Both the position numbers and the translations under genes were made by a program. A stretch of 46,999 nucleotides of DNA from a virus: IMG/VR virus record IMGVR_UViG_3300009503_000043, positions 1 to 46,999 of that record; one strand, given 5' to 3'. Below the pieces are notes generated by a model that worked only from the letters and a program-made list of their open reading frames with translations, was not told the DNA's origin and made no database searches. The first letter of the stretch is position 1, and every line of letters starts with the position of its first letter. This document shows positions 15,070-23,424 of the stretch, piece after piece.

Positions 15070-15761
15070 TGTGCGGTATAACAGGTATACTGGTCGGAGG
15101 TGACGGTGCAGAAGCGAGAGCCATCTTTAAGCAACTACTGATTGCTTCAGAAATACGTGGACAAGATGGCACCGGAATTACGATCGGTCAAGTTGATTAC
15201 GATGAACTCAAAACGCAAGTTCAAGTTGATCGTAATCAACTTGTAACTTTTCGATCTCCTCTAAAAGCCTCACAAGCTGATCTTGATACTTACCTTAAGT
15301 ATATTGGGCATGCTTCGATGGCCATTGCTCAGAATAGACTTGCAATCTTTGGATTGGGGCATGAGAATGATCAACCTCTCGTAAACGATAAAGCTAATGT
15401 TGCTATTGTGCATAACGGCAACCTAATAGCGTATGAAGAGAGGTTTAAGTACTGGAAACTGCCTCGAAAACTGCAAGTGGATTCTGAGTTAATTCTTCGT
15501 ATTATCGAGATATTTGGGATTGAACTAGCTGAGGATTATCTCAATGCTCTTGATGGCGACATGGCTATTTTAGCACTTGCTGATAATGAACAACATGAGT
15601 CAGCAATTTACGCATACCGACGCTATAAGCCCCTCTTTACTGTTGTCGTAAATCGTAACCGATATTTCTTCTCAACTGAAAGAATAGGAAGAAAAGTCTT
15701 TTCAGCCGGAATAGAATTTCACAAAATAGAAGCCAATCGGCTTCACAAGTATACCATATAG
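15069..15761 (+). CDS. Class II glutamine amidotransferase (Ntn), partner of QueC
   Basis: 230 residues starting MCGITGIL, with Cys2 as the N-terminal nucleophile of class II amidotransferases. Further family marks are RGQDGTG (~res 31), GHASMAIAQNRL (~80), VAIVHNGNLIAYEE (~112) and a Ser-Glu pair in VDSELILR. Length fits a lone glutaminase domain with no synthetase domain. In archaea and some phages a Gat-QueC fusion converts preQ0 to archaeosine (G+). Here the same two activities appear as neighbouring separate genes in reverse order. The likely role is therefore ammonia supply for making G+ or related bases. General GlmS/PurF-like use elsewhere is the alternative. Confidence 0.75.
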   Translation: MCGITGILVGGDGAEARAIFKQLLIASEIRGQDGTGITIGQVDYDELKTQVQVDRNQLVTFRSPLKASQADLDTYLKYIGHASMAIAQNRLAIFGLGHENDQPLVNDKANVAIVHNGNLIAYEERFKYWKLPRKLQVDSELILRIIEIFGIELAEDYLNALDGDMAILALADNEQHESAIYAYRRYKPLFTVVVNRNRYFFSTERIGRKVFSAGIEFHKIEANRLHKYTI

Positions 15762-15768
15762 AGCATAA

Positions 15769-18438
15769 GTGAAAGAATATCTACCTTCTCATCACCAGGA
15801 CAACTGTCAAGCTTGTCCTTTAGCACAGCTTGGGAGAACACAGGTTGTGCATTCCGTATTACCGAAAGATGCAGAGGTTCTTCTTATAGGAGAAGCTCCA
15901 GGCGAGCAAGAAGATAAACAAGGAAGGCCGTTTGTTGGTCCTGCAGGCGATGAACTAACCTCCGCTTTACTGTCTGCGGGGTTCACAAGAGACGCAGTTG
16001 CTGTAGTGAATGTTTGTAGTTGTCGCCCGCCGGCAAATCGCGCGCCTACGCGAGAGGAGGCGAAGGCCTGCTTTGAGTTTCTTGATAAAGAAATACAAGA
16101 ACTGAAGCCAAAGGTTATCGTTACACTGGGTACAACCGCATTAGCAAGTTTGATTCCTGGCGCAAGAGGCATTACGCAGATGCGCGGTCGATGGTTTGAG
16201 AGTGAGAGATATAATTGTTTAATTCTCCCTACTTACCACCCAGCTTATGTTCTCCCCATGCGCCATCCCGAAGCAAAATCGTTATTGATCGGGGATCTAA
16301 AGAAAGTAAAAGACTATTTAGATGGTAAGATAACAGTAAATGCGCGGCCAGAGTTTACACAGTACCAGATAAAGACGGAGAGACAATTAGATTGGCTTGT
16401 TGATGTTTTGAATAACGTTGATGTTTTCTCCTGTGATACAGAGACGACGAGTCTTAACCACCTCCTCGCCAAAATTTTTATCATTTCCTTCTCTTGGGCG
16501 GATGCAGTCGGTGCGTTTATTGATACGCGCTATATTAATTTCCCTGAGTCGGTATTATGGGAGAAACTGAAACTAATATTGGGAAATCCAGCGAAGAAAA
16601 TTTTTCAAAATGGGAGTTTCGATATTAAGGTCTTTATGCGCTACGGCATTAAGGTGCGTAATTACTATTGTGATACATTATTAATGCACCATCTCTTGCA
16701 AGAAAATAGCAATCACGGACTGGATATTCTTGCTATGGAGTATACAAATTATGCTGGGTACTCCATTCCATTGGATCAGTATGTGACACAGCATAAACAT
16801 GACGACGACTTTGACTACTCGCAGATACCGATTGAATTGCTTCATCCCTATGCTGTTCTTGATGCAATTGTGACACTCGCTTCTTACAACGCAATGCTCC
16901 CGTTGATTTACGAAGAGCATCTAGATGAGTTGCTCTTTACTCGTGTGATGCCCGCACAGAAATTATTGATGCAGGTTGAGTATTATGGGGTAACCATTGA
17001 CAGAGAGTATTTAACTCAGTTGCAGCAGCGCTACGAAAAGGATTTGAAGCACAAGATGGATCTTATTATGCGCGTTCCCGAAGTTATGAACTACAAGAAC
17101 AGCAAGGAGATTGCTATAAGAAGAGAGCTTGAACGAACGTATGCGCAACGTTTTGTTAAATCAGCAAAGTTTCAGCGCGATTTCCCGACCTTTCAAAGTT
17201 ATTTTGATTCATTACCAGAACACAAGAAGACGTTCGTTTTTAATCCTCAGTCTCCTACTCAGCTAAGAGAACTGCTCATCGATCGAATGCACTTACCTGT
17301 ATTGAAATCGAAAACTAGCTCAAAGGGAGAAAATCCCAGTCTTGACAAATCCGTCTTAGAGGAGTACGCAAAGACAAACAAGTTTTGCTCATTATTAGCT
17401 GAACACCGGAGCTTAGCAGGTTTGAAGGCTAAGTTTGTCGACGGGATGCTTGAGGCAAGCGCTATTGATGGCAAGGCTCACACGGAGTACTTACTCTTTG
17501 GTACAGTAACGGGGCGTCCGTCAAGCCGCAATCCAAATCTTAATAACATACCAACGACATCTACCTCAGCTGAGATAAAGAATCAGTTCATACCAGACAG
17601 TCCCGATGACTGGATTGTTGAAGTTGACGGATCACAAATGGAATTTCGTACCTGGTGTAATTACAGCCAAGATCCTCAAATGTTACACGATCTTGAACAA
17701 GGTGTAGATATACATAAGCTTATGGCTGCTGCAGGTAAGGGTGTAAATATTCCGAAGGGGGATTTGTCAGATCAGGTTTATAAAGAGATTGTAAAAGATG
17801 TTACAAAAGCACAGCGTCAAGAAGCAAAAGCAATTGTTTTTGGAGTCATGTATGGGCGCAGTTCAAGAAGTGTGGCGGCACAACTCGGCATCAGTGAAGC
17901 TGCGGCTCAAAAAGTAGTAGATAAGTTTTTTGGGCGCTATCCTGTAGCAAGAACGTGGATATTGAAGACGCAGGGGTTTGCACGCGTTAATGGGTATGTT
18001 GTTAATCTGTTCGGGCGGAGACGCCGGCTGTTGAAGATTAATTCGAAGATACCCGCTGAGCGGGAGGAGGCACTGAGACAAGCGGTTAATAGTCCTATCC
18101 AAGGCGGAGCTTCTGATATAGTTCTCGGGGCTGGTATACGTATTTACAGGAGATTTGCAGAAGTGGCGCGTACAGAGGGCCTTCTTACATTCCCTGAAAA
18201 TCGTTTAATTCTAACGGTTTACGACTCGCTGTGCTATACTCTCCAAGACAAAAGCGCAGATAGGGGAATTGAGATAATATATGAAGAGATGACGCGACAA
18301 ACAGAGAAAATTACCGTTAAGTTAGATGCATCGATAAAAATCGGAAAGCGTTGGGGTGAAACATTAGAGTTTCCTAAGCCAACACCTAATTGGCGTGAGC
18401 TATATTATGAATTCATACAAAAAGGGAGGTCAGTATGA
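15769..18438 (+). CDS. polA: Family-4 uracil-DNA glycosylase / 3'-5' exonuclease / PolA DNA polymerase fusion
   Basis: 889 residues, GTG start. Residues 1-185 are a family-4 UDG with [4Fe-4S] ligands C13, C16, C85 and C101, motif GEAPGEQED (41-49) and TYHPAYVL. Residues ~210-390 are a proofreading exonuclease with CDTETTSL (~221), FQNGSFD (~280) and YAVLDAIVT (~361). Residues ~450-889 are a family A polymerase with motif A VEVDGSQMEF (~617), motif B RQEAKAIVFGVMYG (~684) and motif C LTVYDSLCY (~815). Motif C has YDS where bacterial PolA has HDE. It is the probable replicative polymerase. The fused UDG could scan for or stall at uracil in the template. It follows the amidotransferase by 7 bases. 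Confidence 0.92.
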   Translation: MKEYLPSHHQDNCQACPLAQLGRTQVVHSVLPKDAEVLLIGEAPGEQEDKQGRPFVGPAGDELTSALLSAGFTRDAVAVVNVCSCRPPANRAPTREEAKACFEFLDKEIQELKPKVIVTLGTTALASLIPGARGITQMRGRWFESERYNCLILPTYHPAYVLPMRHPEAKSLLIGDLKKVKDYLDGKITVNARPEFTQYQIKTERQLDWLVDVLNNVDVFSCDTETTSLNHLLAKIFIISFSWADAVGAFIDTRYINFPESVLWEKLKLILGNPAKKIFQNGSFDIKVFMRYGIKVRNYYCDTLLMHHLLQENSNHGLDILAMEYTNYAGYSIPLDQYVTQHKHDDDFDYSQIPIELLHPYAVLDAIVTLASYNAMLPLIYEEHLDELLFTRVMPAQKLLMQVEYYGVTIDREYLTQLQQRYEKDLKHKMDLIMRVPEVMNYKNSKEIAIRRELERTYAQRFVKSAKFQRDFPTFQSYFDSLPEHKKTFVFNPQSPTQLRELLIDRMHLPVLKSKTSSKGENPSLDKSVLEEYAKTNKFCSLLAEHRSLAGLKAKFVDGMLEASAIDGKAHTEYLLFGTVTGRPSSRNPNLNNIPTTSTSAEIKNQFIPDSPDDWIVEVDGSQMEFRTWCNYSQDPQMLHDLEQGVDIHKLMAAAGKGVNIPKGDLSDQVYKEIVKDVTKAQRQEAKAIVFGVMYGRSSRSVAAQLGISEAAAQKVVDKFFGRYPVARTWILKTQGFARVNGYVVNLFGRRRRLLKINSKIPAEREEALRQAVNSPIQGGASDIVLGAGIRIYRRFAEVARTEGLLTFPENRLILTVYDSLCYTLQDKSADRGIEIIYEEMTRQTEKITVKLDASIKIGKRWGETLEFPKPTPNWRELYYEFIQKGRSV

Positions 18439-18695
18439 AAAAGGGACTTACTTGGGCAGTGAGAGAGGTTGCAAAAACCGAACCCTGCTCCCAGCATCCT
18501 CATCAAATGAGCTGGTGGTTGAAACACGTTCATTTGAAACTCGGCGAACCAGTATTATACAAGCCGGAGAAACATTTATTTAAAGCGCTAGAGCGTTTAT
18601 CAAAGGATGGTAAACAGCCAGCAGTTGTACGAAGAGTAAAGCGGGGAATTTATAAATCAATCGGTTACAAGCGTCGAAATACAGAAGATTTGTAA
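18435..18695 (+). CDS. Small basic protein, unknown function
   Basis: 86 residues, very rich in Lys, Arg and His. The GGGAGGTCAGT ribosome binding site lies inside the end of the polymerase gene and the ATG forms an ATGA overlap with its stop. Because it is the size of GroES and lies just before groEL I compared it with GroES. It has no mobile-loop or barrel pattern (its middle reads HLKLGEPVLYKPEKHLFKAL), so that is rejected. The charge suggests DNA or RNA binding or a structural role next to the polymerase. Confidence 0.6.
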   Translation: MKKGLTWAVREVAKTEPCSQHPHQMSWWLKHVHLKLGEPVLYKPEKHLFKALERLSKDGKQPAVVRRVKRGIYKSIGYKRRNTEDL

Positions 18696-18734
18696 TATAG
18701 TTCAAGAGAAACAGGAAATTAGAAAGGAGTTACA

Positions 18735-20387
18735 GTGGACAAAATTTTAATCTATAGTAAGGAAGCAAGAGAAAGATTAAAGCAAGGTGTTGATAAAGTT
18801 GCTAATATGGTAAAAGTAACGCTCGGTCCAGGAGGACACGTTGTTGTACTCGATCGAGTATTTGGCTATCCTGCGGTAACAAAAGATGGAGTTACTGTTG
18901 CAAAAGATGTTGACGTTGGTGATCCAGTTGAACGTTTAGGAGTAAAGCTTGTTCAGCAAGTAGCACAAAAGACCGCTGAAGATGCTGGTGATGGAACAAC
19001 AACAGCCACACTTCTCACTCAGATGATGCTGAATGAGGGGTTGTTAATGCTCAATAATGAAGTTAATGTGGTAAAGCTTGCAGAGGGGATACAACGCGCT
19101 GTAGATGAAGCGATACGTTTTCTTGGGCAAAAGCGAGTTCCTATTGAAACATTAGATCAGATTTCCCAGATCGCTACTATTAGTAGTAACAACGATGCAG
19201 AGATAGGAAATTTGATCGCGAAAGCTTACAATGAGGTGGGCAACGATGGAGTGGTAAGCTTAGATAACTCGCGTACTTCCGAGACTACAGTTGAGATTAA
19301 TTCGGGAATGCAGCTCGATAGAGGCATGGCTTCTATTCACTTTGCCGATACACCAACGTCAATGAAAGCGGAGTTGAAGGATGCTCTCGTTATTTTATAT
19401 GACGGAAAGCTAAGCGATCAGAGGCGTTTGTTAGATTTCTTCAATCCAATGATGCAACAATATCCTGGTGTACCTGTATTACTCATTGCGGATGAATTTG
19501 ATACATTCGTTTTGCAGGTGCTGGCCGCGAATAATGTGAAGGGTACAGTTAGAATACTCGCAGTGCAGACTCCAGGCTTTGGTGAGTATCAAGATGAAGT
19601 TATGAATGATATCGCAGCAGTTGCAAAAGCTATTCCCTTCTCAGAGAACGCTTTCAGGTCATTTACCTATGAAAATGCGCATTGTTTAGGAAGGGTTGCT
19701 AAAGTTACCGCAACAAAGAACGAAACTGTGATAGTTGGTTATTCCGATAATGCGGAAAGAATAACAACACGCGCTCAGGAGATAAAGGAGCAGATTGAAA
19801 ATGCTCCTACTCAGTATGACAAGCAAAGAATACAGGAAAGACTTGCGAGATTGACCGGTGGTATTGCAGTTATACGAGTCGGAGGTGCTACTGAGGCTGA
19901 GCAGAAAGAGAAAAAAGATCGTGTTGAAGATGCTTTGCATGCAACGCGAGTAGCCATTCGCAGCGGCGTGCTTCCTGGCGGCGGTATTTCTTATTACCGA
20001 GCCTCCGAAGCAGTATACAGGCTTATGGAGAGAAATCCTGATAAGTATGGCACGGACGTACTTAATGGAATGGGTATTGTTGCACGCGCCTTAAAATCGC
20101 CTCTAAAGACGATTTTAAATAATGCTGGATTGAATTATGAGACAGTTGTTGAAAAGCTTAATAGTACAGACTTGGCAGATACAGAAAAATTTTCCTATGG
20201 AATAAATGTAAAAACCTTACAATATGGAGATTTGCACAAACTTGGTGTGATTGATCCTTACGAAGTTGTTAAGTCTGTTATAGAAAACGCAGCTTCTGTT
20301 GTAAAGTTGCTGCTCATTACGGAAGGCGCAGTTGCAATGACTGAAAAAGACAAGAAAGAGCTGATTCAAGATCCAAAATTACACTAA
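18735..20387 (+). CDS. groEL: GroEL-type (group I) chaperonin, phage-encoded
   Basis: 550 residues, GTG start behind AAAGGAG. ATPase features are complete: VTLGPGG (29-34), VTKDGVTVAKD (48-58), AGDGTTTATLL (84 on, Asp86 equals E. coli Asp87) and the late GVLPGGG. The apical domain is divergent: where E. coli has GYLSPYF, this protein has GMASIHF, so two aromatic residues used for substrate and GroES contact are changed. The C-terminus lacks the GGM-repeat tail and ends KDKKELIQDPKLH. No GroES is encoded in the window. It probably folds phage proteins such as the capsid protein; use of host GroES or independence from it is open. Confidence 0.95.
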   Translation: MDKILIYSKEARERLKQGVDKVANMVKVTLGPGGHVVVLDRVFGYPAVTKDGVTVAKDVDVGDPVERLGVKLVQQVAQKTAEDAGDGTTTATLLTQMMLNEGLLMLNNEVNVVKLAEGIQRAVDEAIRFLGQKRVPIETLDQISQIATISSNNDAEIGNLIAKAYNEVGNDGVVSLDNSRTSETTVEINSGMQLDRGMASIHFADTPTSMKAELKDALVILYDGKLSDQRRLLDFFNPMMQQYPGVPVLLIADEFDTFVLQVLAANNVKGTVRILAVQTPGFGEYQDEVMNDIAAVAKAIPFSENAFRSFTYENAHCLGRVAKVTATKNETVIVGYSDNAERITTRAQEIKEQIENAPTQYDKQRIQERLARLTGGIAVIRVGGATEAEQKEKKDRVEDALHATRVAIRSGVLPGGGISYYRASEAVYRLMERNPDKYGTDVLNGMGIVARALKSPLKTILNNAGLNYETVVEKLNSTDLADTEKFSYGINVKTLQYGDLHKLGVIDPYEVVKSVIENAASVVKLLLITEGAVAMTEKDKKELIQDPKLH

Positions 20388-20390
20388 AAT

Positions 20391-21200
20391 TTGAATAATT
20401 TACAAGAAATTACTGAAAATCTCGATAAAATAGTTGTAGCCTATTATTATCGGACTGATATTTTAGCTAAACTCGCACAGTTTTTTGAGCAATCTTTGCA
20501 AGAAAATGCGCGTGCGTTGAATTATCTCACTTCTGTACGCGGTTTAAGTCATGAAATTCTTAAAAAATATCGCGTTGGTTACTGTCCCTCAACGGATTTA
20601 GTGCTGAAATTTGCACAAGATAACAATATTGGTATTGCAGATCTTGTGTCAACAGGCGAATTACACCTTTTGGAAGACGGAACATACAGAATGAGACAAA
20701 GTGGCAGAGTTGTTTTTCCTTATACTGATTTTGAAGGGAGAATTACAGCCTTTTTTGCTCGGAGTTTAGAAGAACACCCCCAGATTAAGTATATAAATAG
20801 TCGCAACAGCTTAACCTTTTTTAAGGGTGCAACTTTTTACGGACTATCTCAAGCCTTAGATGCCATTAAACAAGAATGCTGTGCTATTCTTGTAGAAGGA
20901 AGTATTGACGCTCTATCGATGGCAAATGCTGCTTTTGCAAATGTGCTCGCTGTTGGTACAGCCGGCTTGACAGAATATCAAGTTCTTTTATTGAAGTTAC
21001 TTACTAATAAGGTTATTACAATCTTTGATAATGATGCCGCCGGAAGAAAAGCAACCACTGTAACCGCTAATCTTTGCCGAAGTTATGCCTTAGAACACAT
21101 TTCTATTGATATTTCCCCCCTTGCTGTAAAGGATATTGACGAGGCGTTGCGCAAGTTTGGCGCGCAGCCGATTGCGCAAATATATGCTACTCTTCGATAA
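20391..21200 (+). CDS. DnaG-like primase core (Toprim) without zinc-binding domain
   Basis: 269 residues. Matches to the DnaG catalytic core in order are SVRGLSHEILKKYRVGYCP, GRVVFPYTDFEGRITAFFAR, KYINSRNSLTFFKG, YGLSQALDAI, the Toprim Glu in AILVEGSIDAL, and the acidic loop TIFDNDAAGRKA. The CHC2 zinc-finger domain that starts normal DnaG and the C-terminal helicase-binding domain are both missing. It would synthesise primers if a separate zinc or helicase partner exists. The start is read as TTG at 20391, 3 bases after groEL, with no ribosome binding site, so translation probably depends on ribosomes finishing groEL. Confidence 0.75.
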   Translation: MNNLQEITENLDKIVVAYYYRTDILAKLAQFFEQSLQENARALNYLTSVRGLSHEILKKYRVGYCPSTDLVLKFAQDNNIGIADLVSTGELHLLEDGTYRMRQSGRVVFPYTDFEGRITAFFARSLEEHPQIKYINSRNSLTFFKGATFYGLSQALDAIKQECCAILVEGSIDALSMANAAFANVLAVGTAGLTEYQVLLLKLLTNKVITIFDNDAAGRKATTVTANLCRSYALEHISIDISPLAVKDIDEALRKFGAQPIAQIYATLR

Positions 21201-21279
21201 GATTTCCACTCCTACATTTTGAATCTTTGCCAGTTTCCATCTAACTATCATAGAAGTAATAAGATAAGAGAGAAAGAAC

Positions 21280-23424
21280 ATGAGCCTCAATCAAAGTATA
21301 CGCAGTTTTTACAGTATTACGAAGAGTATGCAGCAGAAAATTGATGCTGTAAACAGTATGCTCAAGAAGGGAAACGCCCCTATTCGTAAGACCGCCTCAA
21401 AAACCGCAGTGAGAGAGATATTGCTGAAGGAAGCTTTAGCAAGCAAACGGTTCAGCAGTATCGGCTATGGTTTGTATAAAGAAGCGGATACGGCTGACGA
21501 CTACGGGCGAATTTGGGTCAAAAAAGTATTCGAGGATCCAAAGACGGGCAGCAAGGAAGAGTGGCTTGTTGTGTACTCTGACGATAAGGATGACATAATC
21601 CGCCAGCTTGCAAGCGAGCAATGGAGGGGATTGCGTAAGCAAGCGGGTTACGATGATGATATACGCAAAAGGTGCCCCTACTGCGAGGTTGAAATGGTCG
21701 AGACTCCCGATGGAGAAGATTTAGAGTGTCCGGAATGTGGATATACAAGAAGCAAGCGAGCTTCACTTCAGAGGGCTGCAGGTGTCGTTGAAGAAGAAGT
21801 TGAGGTAGAAGTTGAACCTGAGGTTGAACCAGAGGTTGAACCTGACATAGAACCAGAAGTTGAGCCTGATGTTGAACCCGATATAGAACCAAATGAGGAA
21901 CCAAATGAACGTCCGAGTCCGTTCAGATTTCCTCACATACATCCAGAAGAAGCGCCCAGACCAAAGGCATTTCAGCGTTTAGCGCACATTGTAAGAGAGG
22001 ATGGAAAGTGGTATGTTTACAACAAGGACAAGTCGAAGAGGCTGAGCAAGGGGTATAAGGATCGAAAGGATGCCGTTAAGAGATTACAACAGATAGAGTA
22101 TTTTAAACATCGTAAAGCAAGTTTGGAGAAAGAAGCTGTTCATCCTCCAGGAAGAAAGCACGAGGTGGAAGAGTTGAAGAGACTAAATATACCAGAGGGA
22201 GAGGCTTTTGCCATCTCCTGGAAACAGTATAATCAGTATGGCGAACCAAAACATCATACTGAATACTACAAGAAACATCACAGAAAGAAAGAAAAGAAGA
22301 GCGCGCGCGAGGAGTTGGTTGATTTGCTCATTAAACAAGCTTCTACCGAGGTTATCGATGTTGAAGGAACGAAGACATGGTTTACCGATGGAGAGGTAAG
22401 TCGTCTTGATGGACCTGCGATTATACATACTGATGGAAGCAAAGAGTGGTGGGTAGACGGCAACTTTGTTGGCGCTTCTATAAAAGGCTTTACGGACGCA
22501 GATTTTGAACAGTGGAAGAAAGCACACTTCGGTAGATCTTCTTCCGCTAAGATGGCGGCTTCTCAAGTAAAGCCGAGTGACATACCTCTTGCTCCTGGAA
22601 TAAAAGAGAAAGAGATAGAGATGCGAGAGAGTGGCGGTCAGCAAAATGCTACAGTCTCTGTAACTTTTAACGATGCAGAAAAGGGGCTGGATTTCTATTT
22701 AAACAATATAGCAGAGGCTCCGAAGCCAGCAGAAGTGCCACCAATGGTTAGCCAGCAGCTAGCGCAAGCTCAGACACCTCCTCCACCACCGCAGCCGCAG
22801 CCACAGAAACAACAATCAACGATTCTCACTTCGAGAACGGGGATTCCGGAGGTAATGCTTTATCGCGACTATATTAACGGCATAGTAAGATACAGTTATG
22901 TAGATGAGTATGGTGATGAACAATTTGTTCCGATGCCAAAAATAGAGCGAAAAATAGGAAGCCTTATACAGAGGCCAGATAGACATGGAATGATGCGAGT
23001 AGCTGGCTTTATCGATCGTAAGTTTCTGCCAAAAGAGGATCTGATAGCAAAGTTAGCAGAAGATGTTTCCGATACAGTACCGCCAATGGCCTGGACAACA
23101 GGAAATGGTAACGATGTTGGTAGACCCGCTGGAGCCGGAGCACCATTGCCCCAGCAGCCAGAGCTGAAGAAAGATCAGCAAGAAGATGAGAAGGTTTTGT
23201 ACGATAGCGAGGAAGCAGAAGAGGAGGGGCCGGAGTATCTAGTAAAAGTGCATCCGGATGATAAAAGTGTGACTGTCAAGTTTGAAGAGAATCCAGAGGA
23301 AGAGAATCTACATAAAGCTTTAGAACAATCACCTCCTCCACCTCCGTCAACACCGCCAATGCCGATCGTTAACCAGCCTGAGACGAACAATGCAGGCGTT
23401 CCCAATTCAAACGTGGAGTTTTAA
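21280..23424 (+). CDS. Large multidomain head-region protein with zinc ribbon, EP repeats and an embedded H-R-x-D-G-P-A module
   Basis: 714 residues. In order: a basic helical N-terminus; a zinc ribbon CPYCEVEM...CPECGY (~res 128-150); an acidic E-V-E-P repeat tract (~172-210); a KWYVYNKDKSKRLSKGY...RLQQIEYFKH module (~240-278) of a kind I associate with large-phage structural proteins; a basic stretch; one complete repeat-and-cap module (SRLDGPA ... GFTDADFEQWKKAHF, ~360-412); a Pro/Gln-rich region; and an acidic, Pro-rich end. It has five [I/L]-x-K-x-A motifs (IRKTA, LLKEA, LYKEA, LEKEA, LIKQA), possibly protease sites. First gene of the morphogenesis block; probably an internal or minor virion protein. 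Confidence 0.6.
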   Translation: MSLNQSIRSFYSITKSMQQKIDAVNSMLKKGNAPIRKTASKTAVREILLKEALASKRFSSIGYGLYKEADTADDYGRIWVKKVFEDPKTGSKEEWLVVYSDDKDDIIRQLASEQWRGLRKQAGYDDDIRKRCPYCEVEMVETPDGEDLECPECGYTRSKRASLQRAAGVVEEEVEVEVEPEVEPEVEPDIEPEVEPDVEPDIEPNEEPNERPSPFRFPHIHPEEAPRPKAFQRLAHIVREDGKWYVYNKDKSKRLSKGYKDRKDAVKRLQQIEYFKHRKASLEKEAVHPPGRKHEVEELKRLNIPEGEAFAISWKQYNQYGEPKHHTEYYKKHHRKKEKKSAREELVDLLIKQASTEVIDVEGTKTWFTDGEVSRLDGPAIIHTDGSKEWWVDGNFVGASIKGFTDADFEQWKKAHFGRSSSAKMAASQVKPSDIPLAPGIKEKEIEMRESGGQQNATVSVTFNDAEKGLDFYLNNIAEAPKPAEVPPMVSQQLAQAQTPPPPPQPQPQKQQSTILTSRTGIPEVMLYRDYINGIVRYSYVDEYGDEQFVPMPKIERKIGSLIQRPDRHGMMRVAGFIDRKFLPKEDLIAKLAEDVSDTVPPMAWTTGNGNDVGRPAGAGAPLPQQPELKKDQQEDEKVLYDSEEAEEEGPEYLVKVHPDDKSVTVKFEENPEEENLHKALEQSPPPPPSTPPMPIVNQPETNNAGVPNSNVEF
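21793..21909 (+). repeat. E-V-E-P / D-I-E-P coding repeat tract
   Basis: About ten tandem units of 12 bases (gtt-gaa-cct-gag type) encode an acidic, proline-containing, extended spacer inside the 714-residue protein. Such tracts form stiff disordered linkers and change length easily by slippage. Confidence 0.8.

Noticed and set aside
18435-18695. GroES co-chaperonin before groEL
   Set aside because: Right size and place, but the sequence is highly basic and lacks the mobile loop and beta-barrel pattern.
21201-21279. Terminator or promoter between the primase and the head block
   Set aside because: The 79-base gap shows no hairpin with a T-run and no convincing -35/-10 pair.
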